A DNA stretch of 56,789 nt from Perkinsus olseni (taxonomy: Eukaryota; Perkinsozoa; Perkinsida; Perkinsidae): contig JABANP010000337.1 of assembly GCA_013115135.1 (NCBI GenBank), positions 1 through 56,789 of the forward strand, in the 5' to 3' direction. A model generated the notes under the pieces. It saw nothing but the letters and a program-made list of their open reading frames with translations. It was not told the origin of the DNA and did no database searches. The position numbers and the translations under genes are program-made. Within the stretch, counting starts at the first letter, position 1; the number at the start of each line of letters is the position of its first letter. This document shows, piece after piece, positions 45,596 to 56,172 of the stretch.

Positions 45596-48500
45596 TTATG
45601 AGGCAATACCTATTCTTCTGGGCGAAGGCAGGCAGCACCAGCACAAAGTGAACGCTATCCCTCTTCCCTCGATAGTACCCTGTAGCTGTTGATAATTGGT
45701 AGACAGCCTTTCCACAGCAGACCCCAGAAGAGCGTTCATATCCTCCAAGTTGAGCCCCTCTGGGGGTTGCTCCGACTGCTCGTCCACGCTCGTCCTAGGA
45801 GCCTCTGAGGACCACCTGCGGGAACTGTTCCAAGACAAGCCCTGTGTTTCAATGACGCACATAAGTTCGAAAGAAATGGAACTTTATTACCGCTGAGCCG
45901 CGGCGTGCTGCGCAGTGGACGATGGTGCGTCCTCATCCGATTGTCCACTAAGAGGTGGTGAAGCTACTGTCCTCCGCGCTGAGTCTTCCGGCAGCTGAAC
46001 GCCACACTAAAAGTCAAGCATCGGTACTATCTACGGACTACTAGGGCGGAGACACTCCCTCATCGCAAGAAGCCTCACTCCCGTACTACCGTAGGGCCAT
46101 CCGGGCTGAGGCATTGACCGGCCTCCTCTACAGAGCTCATAGCCGCATCATGACACTGTCCAACATCCCCTTCGCTCCGCTGCTGCTGTACTGTTGCGTC
46201 CGGCAGCGGTATGACGTACCCTTCCGGTACCGTACAGGGCTCCTGGGGTAACGCTTCCACGACTATGGGTCAGCTGCCACCATTACCTCGTCCAGAACCT
46301 CCTCCCCAGCATCCGTTTCCTCCACCTTATGCGCACTTTGACTGCCCTCCTCGCCCAAGTATCTTATGAGCGGCGACTGCTCACCGTCCAGATTAGGACC
46401 AAGACCTGATGGCGTATGTGTTTCCCATCGGCAATGACACTGGCTGTAACGCAACAACCCCGAAGCCTCAACCACTGTACAACGACAGACGATAGCACTA
46501 TTGATTCCGGCGCTGCCTCTTACGCGCTCGTTCGCCGCTGGTCTCTTCAGACGCTGATGGCTGCTGTCTGGCGGTCTCCTCTGGCCGCCGCGTTGAGGAC
46601 TCAGCTCCCTCCGCATCACCTGAGCTACAACACTGGGACATCTCATCCCGCCTACCACACCAACCCTGATTAGAAGTTGATCCGAGGGTAGGGGCTCCAC
46701 CTTGAACAGAAGGGGCACCAGCATCAGTTGCCGCTGGTGGTCCCGAGGGAGTTGTCGATGGGGCCGAGGGCTCGGGTGCCTAGAAAGCCTCACTTCCGAT
46801 GCCAGCCTGTAGACAGCTACTACCTCAACTGTCTGAGTGCCATCCTCATCCTGATCTCGAGTCCGAACTTGGCCTCGGCCCTCCGGATCAAACATGTCGG
46901 ACCAAGTTCTATTCACGACCGAGACCATCATCTCACTAGTGTCGGTGAGTTCCGCCAGCATCCGGGCGAGCTGAGCAGAATGACGCCATCAGACCTCCGC
47001 TCCGTCGCCGCCAGCACTCAGTCCTACATAAGCCAGGTCGTCCTGCCTCTGCGGGTTGGGAGGGGCCTCAGCGCCTCGAGCTGCATCACTCTGTAACTAC
47101 GGATGGGAACGATGCTGATGATGATAACGGTGTAGTTGTTATTACCATGAGACTAACGTCCCCAACCATCTGCGCTGCTGAGAGCAACAACCGTTGGTAG
47201 TTACGCAAAAAAGTCGGCAAGTCATCGCTGCCTCGGTAGTGCCGAGGGCCGGGCAGCTGCGATAAATCTGATGGAAAAAGTGCAAATTGGGTACACTCCG
47301 GAGCTGCCTACGGCTCATGAGATGATCCACGCGGGCATCCGAATCGATGAGCGTTCGCCATGGCAGTCCCGGAGTCTGCTCGGCTCTCCGCTGCAGCTCC
47401 TCCTCCCGTGCGCCATAAGCCCGATTAACAGGCGCCTGCTCAGGGGGGCTCACGGGAATCCGATCTGATGCAAAAACCGTCAAAAAGAGACCACCGCATC
47501 CCCTATCCGTGCTTACTGGCGTCTGTGGCCACAGCAGCCTCGCTGCTCCCCGTCGGTCGCTGCCCCACTGGGGATGGTCGGCTAGTACCTGAGACAATCC
47601 AAGAATATTCCTCGATGAACTTTAACGGGATAAGCGCTCTCCTTACGTCTTGCGGAAGGGAAGGCCCTCCCTCTGGTACGGCCGTCCGACGGCCCACTCG
47701 AGCTACTACCGTTCCTTCTCGACCTGAGGCAACCATGAGCAGCCATCAAGTCCTGCCCAGCCCTACACTCTTGCTGACTGCGAGTCGAGGCCGGGCGGCA
47801 GAGGGCCTATTATCGGTGGTAGAAAAGGTAGCGGTGACGGCAGATCCCCCACCAGCACCAGCTGCGGCGGTAGGCTGTGCCCCAGAGGCTAGATTCCCGA
47901 AGAGCTGCGAGAGGCCGCTGATCATCTGCTGCCTGAAAAAGGAGAGGGTCGGACGGTTTACAGCAGCGACGACGCTTACACTCCGGTGCCACCACCATTG
48001 CCGCCCTCTGGCGTCTGACTCGAAGTGTTGGCGGCCCGAGCCTGAGACTAGTGATACGACCACGGTAGGGCTCAAGAGCTACCTGTGCAGGGCCTGGTGA
48101 CGACCTCCTCGGAGCCGATGCTGACGAGTCACCAGAGGGAGGCTGAGGGTTGGCCGACTGGCTGCTACCATCTGCTGAGGGAGACACTCAGTACAGCCGA
48201 GGAAGGCCTTGACTCACTCGTGGGCTGAGGGGTTGGCGGGAGTCCTGCGGGCCATAGGGGGCCTGCCGAATATCCCCCCGAAGGGAAGAGGTATCGCCCC
48301 GCCTCCGCCCTGCTGTTGCTCATCGCCGATGATCTACACAGTAACTATCAGCCCTAGCGAGCCGCGGACTCCGTCTGTTACCTGCCCTGTGGTGGGGTCC
48401 AGCTGGAAGGACTGCATCACCACATGCGCCGCTCCGGGCATTCCCCCCTCGGGACCTCCGTTCCCAGGCACTTCTCCCGGAATTACAAACTGACCACTGC

Positions 48501-49166
48501 CGGACATCAGGCCAGGCGGCAGCAGAGCACTGAAGATATTCCCTGAGAAGCTACGAGTAAAGACCTCCTCTAAGTAACGCTGCCGAGTCTACCGATCTGC
48601 GGTGGAACATCGTTCGGGCCGCCCTGCTGCGGTCCTCCTCCACCGGTCGCTCCCCTCCCAGAATCAGGCGCGGAAATCGGCGTATTAGATGAATTTGCAG
48701 AGTTTCTTAGGGTCGATACAGGTCGAACCTGGACCGTTACAGAACGAAAGATTCCTCTGTGAGATTAGCGAGCGAATCCACCTACAACCATGTGGACCGT
48801 CTGGCCGCTTTCGGTGAGGAATTCGTCCAAGTGTTTGTGGGGCTCGTGAGAGATCACCTGCCCTCTAAAAATGAGCCGCTGCAGCATCGGGTCGATTTCA
48901 GCCTGAAATTGAGCGTATCTTTGCGACTTGTGCGATGCAAGCGTCAACCTCCCGACCTCTCGGTGTATCCGATCCATAAGATCTGCCACGGTCTCGGTAT
49001 GTGGGTTCACGTTATACGTGAGCGTGACACCGTTCATTCTTCGCACATGAACGACCCAAGTTCCATCCTCGGCGGTGGTGTTTTCGTTGCTAGTAGCGGC
49101 ATTGGTATTTCCCATAGAAGTATCTTTGGATGTCGACGACGCCGAAGGTTGATCAGGTGAGGACAT
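45596..49166 (-). CDS. Ubiquitin-like-domain protein, BAG6-like
   Basis: Starts at ATG 49166. After a Ser/Thr/Asn-rich leader, residues about 36-130 form a ubiquitin-like domain (WVVHVRRMNGVTLTYNV; TVADLMDRIHREVG; QRLIFRGQVIS; VHMVVGG). An intron from about 48786 to 48711 follows, containing a B-box-like AGGTTCGACC. Later exons are low-complexity: DSGRGATGGGGPQQGGPND, then QQMISGLSQLFGNLASG, MLAELTDTSEMMVSVVNRT, and near 45800 EGLNLEDMNALLGSAVERLS. An N-terminal ubiquitin-like domain followed by long Pro/Gly/Gln-rich disorder is the plan of BAG6 (large proline-rich protein) and of ubiquilins, which hold hydrophobic proteins for membrane insertion or degradation. I cannot see a BAG domain with confidence. 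Exon limits after the first are approximate, and the end near 45596 is a guess. Confidence 0.6.
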
Positions 49167-49253
49167 GAGAAACGCAAATATACTGCAAGATTCCTCCCTC
49201 CTCTGTCACCGACTGCAACGCGACAGCCGTTAACGGTTCCCAGAAACATGCGC

Positions 49254-49799
49254 TCAACACCACTTCTGCGCACCGTTATTGATGGCGAAGATGACCTTAC
49301 CCCCGACGCCCAGCTCGATGCACTCCCGATGGGTCATGAACCCTTCTGGGGTCTGCATTACCCATGTCCCAGTATTCATCCTGAGGGCAGCATGACCGCT
49401 GCGCCACGAAATTCCCAAGGCCCTCTCCTCACCCTGTCCGCTCCTTGAGCTCATGCGGCAGCAGCCAGATGTCTCGGCTTGGCTTTGACACGACTTGAAT
49501 GTTGCGGATGACGGGAGCGACTGACGACTCGAGTGCGAAGGCCTCCGGGTGCCCGATGGTCGCGTACATTGATAGCGTTTAAGGAGGATATTGATACGGT
49601 TGCCCTCTACTACGAATCCTCTTATGAACCCCTCCCGCTGCAGCAGCTTTAATAAGTGAACCTGCGCAGGTATCTTGAGGTCGACCTTGACACGGACAGG
49701 TGATCGATGGTATCTTACGTTCATCGTGCTGTAGGGGCACCTTTGGACCGGCGCTGTCGCCGTTAGCAGGCTCGTTACCATCTCACATGCCTTCTGCAT
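49254..49799 (-). CDS. Ribosomal protein uS8, mitochondrial-type
   Basis: Bacterial-type S8 recognisable in two halves. The N-terminal half reads LLKLLQREGFIRGFVVEG then NILLKRY. The C-terminal half reads IRNIQVVSKPSRDIWLLPHE, a 52-nt intron (49432-49381), then VMQTPEGFMTHRECIELG and VGGKVIF, i.e. the S8 signature before the C-terminus. uS8 binds the central domain of small-subunit rRNA. The bacterial type encoded in the nucleus points to the mitochondrial ribosome. The frame changes by one base near 49563 between LLKRY and YATIGHPEAFALES with no plausible GT...AG intron, so either the assembly has an indel, there is a frameshift, or the gene is damaged. The start is the ATG at 49799. Confidence 0.8.
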   Translation of the reverse strand: MQKACEMVTSLLTATAPVQRCPYSTMNVRYHRSPVRVKVDLKIPAQVHLLKLLQREGFIRGFVVEGNRINILLKRYQCTRPSGTRRPSHSSRQSLPSSATFKSCQSQAETSGCCRMSSRSGQGEERALGISWRSGHAALRMNTGTWVMQTPEGFMTHRECIELGVGGKVIFAINNGAQKWC

Positions 49800-49896
49800 C
49801 TTCAAAAAACAAGACTCAACTCAGTTCATGGCCTAAGCAGCACGTCGACTCTGAGTGAGATTGCGCACGCCCAAGCAATCGATTGTTCTGGCACCC

Positions 49897-51584
49897 ATGG
49901 AGAAGTCTTCCGTAAAGGCCTGCAACTCGCAGCTTCCTAAGGCCGTTAGTGCCCTTCTCAAGTACGTCCCAGGGTACACAGCGGTATTCATCAGACTCTA
50001 TGCTCTTAGCGCTCGAAAAAAATTCCGCCCGGACTGTCAGAATGTCGATTTTCGGTCGTGCGAGTAGCGTCACGCAGAATTGAGGGTCTCACGTCCGTTG
50101 GTGGCACTTCACCTCGTTAACAGCTCTGAGCTGGTCAATAAGCGCGCTGCGAAAGATACCTCTCCTCTGGACGTTCACGGGTGATGAGCATGCTTTGACC
50201 TTAGATACTCTGCGAAGAAGTCAGAAGAGAAGGCCACCAAGGACCTCCTGGCCGAGGAGGCTGGCGATACCGTCACTGTACAGATCAACGTCGATAAGAT
50301 ACAGGGGAAGGCTGATAACAAGTATCGCTTGATGTACTAATGGGGGATGGGAGAGGGGCTTGCCACCAGCGGAGTCGTTTCATCGGACATGTTGTAGAAT
50401 TCCGTACCATCTCAGCACCTATTCGCATGCTGCTTTGCTCCGCCGATAAGACTGTTTTTATCAGACAAGTGCCCCACTCGATCCACGGCAAGAACGGTCT
50501 CGAGGGGTTGTCTATTTGCCTTATCGCCCGGGACCCCAAGCAGACAGCACAGAAGCTGGTCGCCAAGTACTCGGCACTCTGGGAGGTATCTTAGGTTGAT
50601 GCGTGCATCCTACAGGTACAGCCTGCCCATCCATAAGATAGTCACCATCAAGGCGCTCCGATCTAAGTAGGCGTGTGGAGGGAATCTTGTCGAGGAGTAT
50701 CTTGGCACCCTTAGGTACGCGGCCCGCTTCGAGCTCCTCCGGGATCTGGCCAACGCCCACGATGTCTTCCTTTGCGACTCCTCGGTGGCCGACATGCTCC
50801 CTAATCTCCTCGGCAAATACTTCTACCATCACAAGAAGCAAAAGATACCGTAAATCGACCAAATCTCGGTAGCTTGAGTATCTCTCTGTGCTGTCAGGGT
50901 TCCTGTCAAGTGGCCCTCCTCCGTAAACGTCGACCCGACTAAGCAGGTGGAGAAGGCCCTCAACAGTACTCCCTTGGGAGATGCCTTTCTCTCGGCTCTC
51001 AGTTCGCCTCTAAGGTACCCGTTACCGGAAGAGCACCGGAGCAAGCATCAGCGTGCGGATTGGTGACACTTCTATGTCCAAGGAGTAGGACGATTCTATT
51101 TTCCGTTCGTTGCGAAAGAGGTGGTATCTATCGTAGGGACCTTGTGGAGAATGCTGAGGTCGTCCTTGCTGCCTTGTCGAGCGACATGCTGTCGTTGAAG
51201 CGCAAGATCCTGAGTGTGGGCGTGCAGAGCACCGACTCTATCATGTTGCCTGTGTGGACGGCTAAGCCGGCAGCGGCTAAGTCGGTGGAGGAGAAGCCTG
51301 AGAAGAAGGGCACCAAGCGAGTACGCTTCGCGGAGGCTGCTGAGGAGGAGGAAGAGGAGCAAGAGGACGTCGGCAAGCTGAAGCTGTCAGAGGTCCCGGT
51401 GGGCAAATTGGAGGAGGTGGGAATTGAACTGGGGACCTATAGCTGAGTGAACTGGGTCACGCTTCAGAGACGTGAGAAGAAGCGTGCGGCTGTTGCAGCT
51501 GAGGCTCCTCGGAAGATCTTGAAGGTCACGGAGAAGAAGGGCAAGAAGAAGACCGCCCCTAAGAAGAAGCTACGTACCAAATAA
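49897..51584 (+). CDS. Ribosomal-L1-domain nucleolar protein (RSL1D1/Utp30-like)
   Basis: ATG at 49897 (MEKSSVKACNSQLPKAVSAL). Exons: KATKDLLAEEAGDTVTVQIN, then IHGKNGLEGLSICLIARDPK, then FELLRDLANAHDVFLCDSSV-ADMLPNLLGKYFY (the L1 segment with its short basic end KKQKIP), VDPTKQVEKALNSTPLG, and VENAEVVLAALSS...ILSVGVQSTDSIMLPVW, the last strand of the L1 fold. An acidic-basic tail follows: RVRFAEAAEEEEEEQED, a 51-nt intron (51417-51467), then RREKKRAAVAAEAPRK... and a lysine-rich end. Nucleolar proteins of this family act in early pre-ribosome assembly. It has at least five introns, one at 50336-50463. The last intron contains GGGAATTGAAC, a reverse B-box-like motif. Confidence 0.78.
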
Positions 51585-51758
51585 GTATCTGAGCTTCACC
51601 ATCGCCAGACGTACTCTACCTGCCTCCTACCAGGGCACTGTCCTCATATCGAGTAACGTTTCTTCCACGTACAGTGGTTGCCTGGTCGCGTTGAAGTTGA
51701 TCATTCTCAAGGGACCATCGTTAGCCCCTGTCCTCCTCCTCCTTTTGACTCCCCCGCT

Positions 51759-54383
51759 ATGAAGATCAAGAAGCCTTCTAGGAGACAGACGTTGAATAGG
51801 AAGTACAACATTCAGAAGAAGGTCGTGTTTTGGGGAGCCTGTGGCCTCGAAGACGCCGGGCTTGGTGTCAGGTGAAAGAACATAACCGGAAGGTGAAGAA
51901 GCAGGCCCGAGTCGCTAGGAAGTCTGGCGTTGTGGTGTCGAAGAAGAGGAGAGATCCCGGCATTCCCAACAGCTGGCCTTTCAAGCAGGAGGTAGGCTAC
52001 ACCGTGGCTGGTGAGTTGGGGAAGGTGTGGTTTGTAGGTGCTGAACGACATGGAGAAGAGGAAGATGGAGATAGAGGCTAACAGGAAGCGTGAGAGGGAG
52101 CTGCGCAAGAAGGTGGGAATGCTTCGGCTGTTCGTGGGCTGGGTAAGATCTGATGGTTGTGGTAGGGGCTACCGGTGCAGCCAGTAGTGTCAAAGAAGAA
52201 GCAGGATAAAGTTGTGAAGTCCCTCGCCGAGCTGAAGTCTGAGGCCGAGCGACGGACGAGGTACACATACCTCGCTCGTTACTAGCAACCCCAGTTCATA
52301 TTTGGTTGTTGCCAGGCTTTACGACCGGTCAGCAGATGCCCTTATCGGCTCTTCGACTTCTGTGAGGGACATGCACAGCGTCACGCACCTAGGGAGCAAC
52401 TCTAAGGAGGTACGCTAGGCCCTAACGACGTTTGAGTCACCAAATTCTCCTCCTCGCAGGCCCAGAATACTCGGAGGGCTTACTACAGGGAGCTGAGGAA
52501 GGTGATGGGAATGGCTGATGTGGTTGTGGAGGTAGGTGGCGGCGGGTCTGACTGTGTAGGGTCTGGATGGTTGTGTGGAAGGTGTTGGATGCTCGAGACC
52601 CTATGAGCTGTCGATGCAAGAGCCTTGAGGAGGAGATACTGTCCCATGGCAAGAAGGTCATCCTCCTGCTCAATAAGATAGGTGAGAGTATTGGAATCTT
52701 TGGTCTTCGTGTAGGTACCTTCAACCTTAGATTTGGTGCCGAAGGAGGCTGTCCAGGCATGGTTGGCCTATCTCCGCAAGGACTTCCCTACCATTGCGTT
52801 CAAGGCCGCCAGGAGCTCGGGAGACCGTAGGCTGTGAAGTGACCTCGCAGTCTCTTGGGAGTGTGGTCCATCACAGGTCAAACCGGGCGAGCGATCGCTG
52901 CCGAGAGCGCCTCCGAGGGTCTGCTCAAGTCTAGCTACGGCGTCATTGGCAGCGATGCGCTGCTGCAGCTGTTGAAGAACTACGCCAGGTAAGGCCTCTG
53001 ACCTGCTCCCTCTCGGCAGGAGGACTCGTCTCAGGGGTGTTGGAACTGGTCGTATTAACGTTGGTATTGTCGGCTACCCTAACGTGGGTAAGTCGTCTGT
53101 GATCAACTCCATGAAGCGAGGGAAGGGTGTTCACCTTATGACGGGCAATCGTGCTGGTGTCACCAAGCAGATGCAGGAGGTCCAAATCGATAAGACAGTA
53201 AGTGCAGTCGCCGGCCTTGCTGCCACCAGTCAGTGGTCTTCGTTCTAGGTGAGCCTTCTTGACTGTCCGGGTGTGATCTTCTCGGGCTCTGAGGAGTCGG
53301 CCAGCAACACTTCCAGTCTGGTAATAGACAGGTACCTTGGTGGGTGTAGCGGTATGTTGGATCCCTCAGGTCATCCGGCAGTCCGTCAACGTCGATGCCC
53401 TCGAGGACCCGATGCCGGTCGTTGAGGCCCTGGTCAAGCGTACGCCCCGTAACGCGGTCTTGAAGCACTTCAAGGTAAGCTTCATGAGAAGTGCATGCAT
53501 CAACTGAAGATGTCTGCAGATGCCCGCTTTCGAGTCGGTGACCGAGCTGGTCGGTCATGTATGTCGGACAAGAGGCAAGCTCCGTCGTGGCGGCGCCCCT
53601 GACTTCCGACAGGGTGCCAAGGACGTCCTAAGGGAGTGGACCAGTGGACGGTTGCGGTAATAATGAGGAGGATTATCACTATCACACGCCTTACTTTATC
53701 TTGGTTAGATTCTTCTGCATGCCTCCTGCGACCGACAAGGGCAAGACCTTCGCGAAGGTTGTGGCCGCTGCCAGCCCTGAGTTCGACATTGACGCTCTCT
53801 TCAGCCAGGTGAGGGAGAGGTGAAGCCCCAACGTACGACAAGGAGTCGGGTTGTGTCTTTAGGCCGACACTAACGCGGAAGCAGCAGCTGGGGCTGAGTT
53901 CAGCGGCTCTGCCCATCACGCTGCCCAGAGTGGCGATATGGGCGTTGATATGGTGGTTGATGACAGCGCCATGGAGAGCAGCGAGGAAGAGGAGGTTGAG
54001 GAGGTCGCTGAGGTGGATGATGATGAAGAGGAGGAAGAAGTTCCGGTGGGTGGCAGCGGAGTTGGGGATGGAGTGGTAGGAGGGTTGGCATTCTTGTTAG
54101 ATTCTGGTCGATGAGGCTGCCGAGGAGAAGAAGACTCCGAGCAAATCTAGAGCGGAAAACGGATATTCACGGGATTGAACCCGCGTGTGAATCGTGACAT
54201 TAAGAAGAAGACCAAGGAGATGAAGCGCAACCAGGGAAAGAAGGAGAGGAGGCAACAGGCGCAGCAGATGGACGTAAGCACATGATCGTGATGGGGAACT
54301 CTCAGGCTGCTGCTGCTCAGGCGTCCGATACTGCGATGGATGATGGCGACGACAGCTACAACTTCCAAAGGGACTTCAAGTGA
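51759..54383 (+). CDS. Nucleostemin/GNL3-type nucleolar GTPase
   Basis: ATG at 51759 (MKIKKPSRRQTLNRKYNIQ) opens the basic N-terminal domain. The GTPase motifs come in circularly permuted order, as in the YlqF/YawG family: VVVEVLDARDPMS, G4 LLNKIDLVP, then G1 GYPNVGKSSVINSMKRG near 53080, and G3 LLDCPGVIF. About 14 exons with 40-60-nt GT...AG introns can be followed to the stop at 54381-54383, ending with an acidic tail (SSEEEEVEEVAEVDDDEEEE) and a final ...DDSYNFQRDFK, which matches the family end. These GTPases act in nucleolar 60S subunit maturation and export. One junction is odd: in the exon reading TPSKSRAEN a 32-nt hairpin (54162-54193) breaks the frame without GT...AG borders, and its removal gives AENGDIKKKTKEMKRNQGKK. 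Confidence 0.9.
54162..54193 (+). other. 32-nt hairpin insert in nucleostemin-type gene
   Basis: Reads GATATTCACGGG-ATTGAA-CCCGCGTGTGAATC. The core CGGG/CCCG is a perfect stem around ATTGAA, and ATTCAC pairs with GTGAAT outside a small bulge. Without removal the frame hits TGA at 54174-54176; no GT donor exists between the start of the exon and that stop. Removing 32 nt restores a lysine-rich reading frame through to the next normal intron. The core GGGATTGAACCC is again a B-box-like sequence (reverse orientation). Confidence 0.55.
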
Positions 54384-54767
54384 TTCCATCTCTTGTGTAT
54401 TATCACCGGCAGCCGCCACTACGTCAGCAATACCACTCCTTCACCAACACGTTAAACCGTTTCTCGTACTGTAAAGAAGGTGGCTTGTTGAGTTGGTCCT
54501 ATCTGGGAGACGAGAGTGCAGGCATGTCGATTGCACTGCATACCGGAAGCACGCCGTAAATTATTGAGGGAATTGCTCCGAGACTAGCATGGGCAATGCC
54601 TTCGAGCAGCTGGGATGTAGTTTAACGGGTCACGGTCGCGGGGTCGAAGATGACTTTCTCACAGTAGCGTTCGTTTCCTTGATGGGTAAGGTGGATGCAT
54701 GCCTCCCGCAGTGGTATGTCGACAGTGACAGCGAGTGTCCCTATGGTAGGCCCCTTTACGGACGCCC

Positions 54768-56172
54768 ATGCTCTCCAACTCTGTCCCAGGCACCCATCTG
54801 GCGGGGGATGTAACCCTTCCCTACGATGCTGGCTTCCTACAGGGACTCTCGGTCATGTTTGGCTACGTCCCCTATGCTGCTGGTATCTTCCTCATCCTCA
54901 TCATGTTGTAAGTCTACTAGCCCAACGATTCTCACGTAGAATTTCTCCTTCAGTTGGCGGAGAGGTCTCCACGAGTACAGCATCATATTATTCGGCATCA
55001 TCGTAGTAGTGTCCAACGAGTTCGGTTGGAAGCACATAGTGAGTCATCACCCTCCACCACCCACGACAGCGGGAAGTTGTGCCTTCAGGTGGCCCAGCCG
55101 AGGCCGGTCGGATCCTGCTGCATCACCTGTGGTATGCCCTCTTCCCACGCAGTCATCGCCACTGCGCTATGGACGATACTAGTGCTGGACTTTTCGTATA
55201 GAGTCGGTCAGACACCCCAGGGCTACAGCGTGAGTGCTGCAGGCTGCCGCCAGACGCCCTGCTGGGAATCCAAGGGATCTGTATACACCTATGTTCGTAC
55301 AGTCCCCTTGTTTGGGGAGTTTCACTTTGCGGTCCGGAAAAATCGGAGCCTCCGATGTTAATGCAGGGGGTGCTCGTGCTCATAATTCTCATGGAGTTTG
55401 ATCGCTACCTCACCTGCTACTGCCTTCCTGTCCCTCAGGTTAGCCCTTCCTCTTTTGTAAGTCGATTTCGAACCTTTCTGCACGCTGGCCATATACTACC
55501 AACAGCCTCTGTTATTTCCCAAGGTACCCGTGTACTGCAGGCGTGTATGGGTGCACCTTCTGCTTGTCAGATCACTTTGTAGTGGCAGCCGGCTTTTGGT
55601 CCCTGGCATTGTTACCTGTCCCCCTCTCTCGAGTCATCCTCAAGGATCATACTGCCCAGCAGGTCTTCATGGCTGGCATCATCGGTAATGTCAACATTCT
55701 TCCTTGGGCTTTTCTCGAGCCAAGCGGTCCGCTCTCCCTCCCACAACCTACTAACCTCGGTGCGGAGCGTGTCGGGTTTCGGCCTGAAAACTGAATCCTA
55801 GGGACTACCGCCGCCGGCTGGCAAATTTCCTCACTGATTCTATTACTGGTAGGTGTCGTGGAGGCCATCATCTGGTTCCTGCTCACGCTGCTGCTGCGTG
55901 TCAAGACAGAGGAGTATGCGGGTCATCGGTGGCTGAAGGGATGCTTTAGTGAGTTCCTCTACGCGTCTTGGCTGTCGGGGTTCCGGAAGCTTCGTTGCGT
56001 GATAGCTGACATAATCCGTAGTGTTTCATCCGCTGCAAACTTCAATTCTAGGCGTGGCTCGCTTCCCCGTTGTCCATGGCGCGCGCCATGTCCAGTGACG
56101 CGGGATGAACAGCACCTGCTCATTGCATTGGTCGGCGAATGGTATGGACTCTCGTTATTTCTAGATTCATAA
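54768..56172 (+). CDS. PAP2-family phosphatase
   Basis: Likely starts at ATG 54768 (MLSNSVPGTHLAGDVTLPYD). Exon 1 has a membrane helix (YVPYAAGIFLILIML). A 46-nt intron (54908-54953) leads to EYSIILFGIIVVVSNEFGWK; another intron leads to motif 1/2 RPVGSCCITCGMPSSHAVI (the usual PSGH appears as PSSH) and a helix ATALWTILVLDF. Further exons give ILMEFDRYLTC and motif 3 PLSRVILKDHTAQQV, then helices SSLILLLVGVV and AIIWFLLTLLL. PAP2 enzymes remove phosphate from lipid phosphates or polyprenyl pyrophosphates; the spacing fits a dolichyldiphosphatase- or phosphatidate-phosphatase-like member of the ER, but the subfamily is not certain. The frame stays open to 56172, and the last 70 residues lack a clear match. 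An intron near 55458 contains TTTCGAACCT. Confidence 0.75.

Noticed and set aside
54162..54193. Reading the hairpin as coding sequence (FTGLNPRVN...)
   Set aside because: That frame is open only from inside the hairpin and cannot be joined to the upstream exon by a GT-AG intron, although a translational frameshift cannot be fully excluded.
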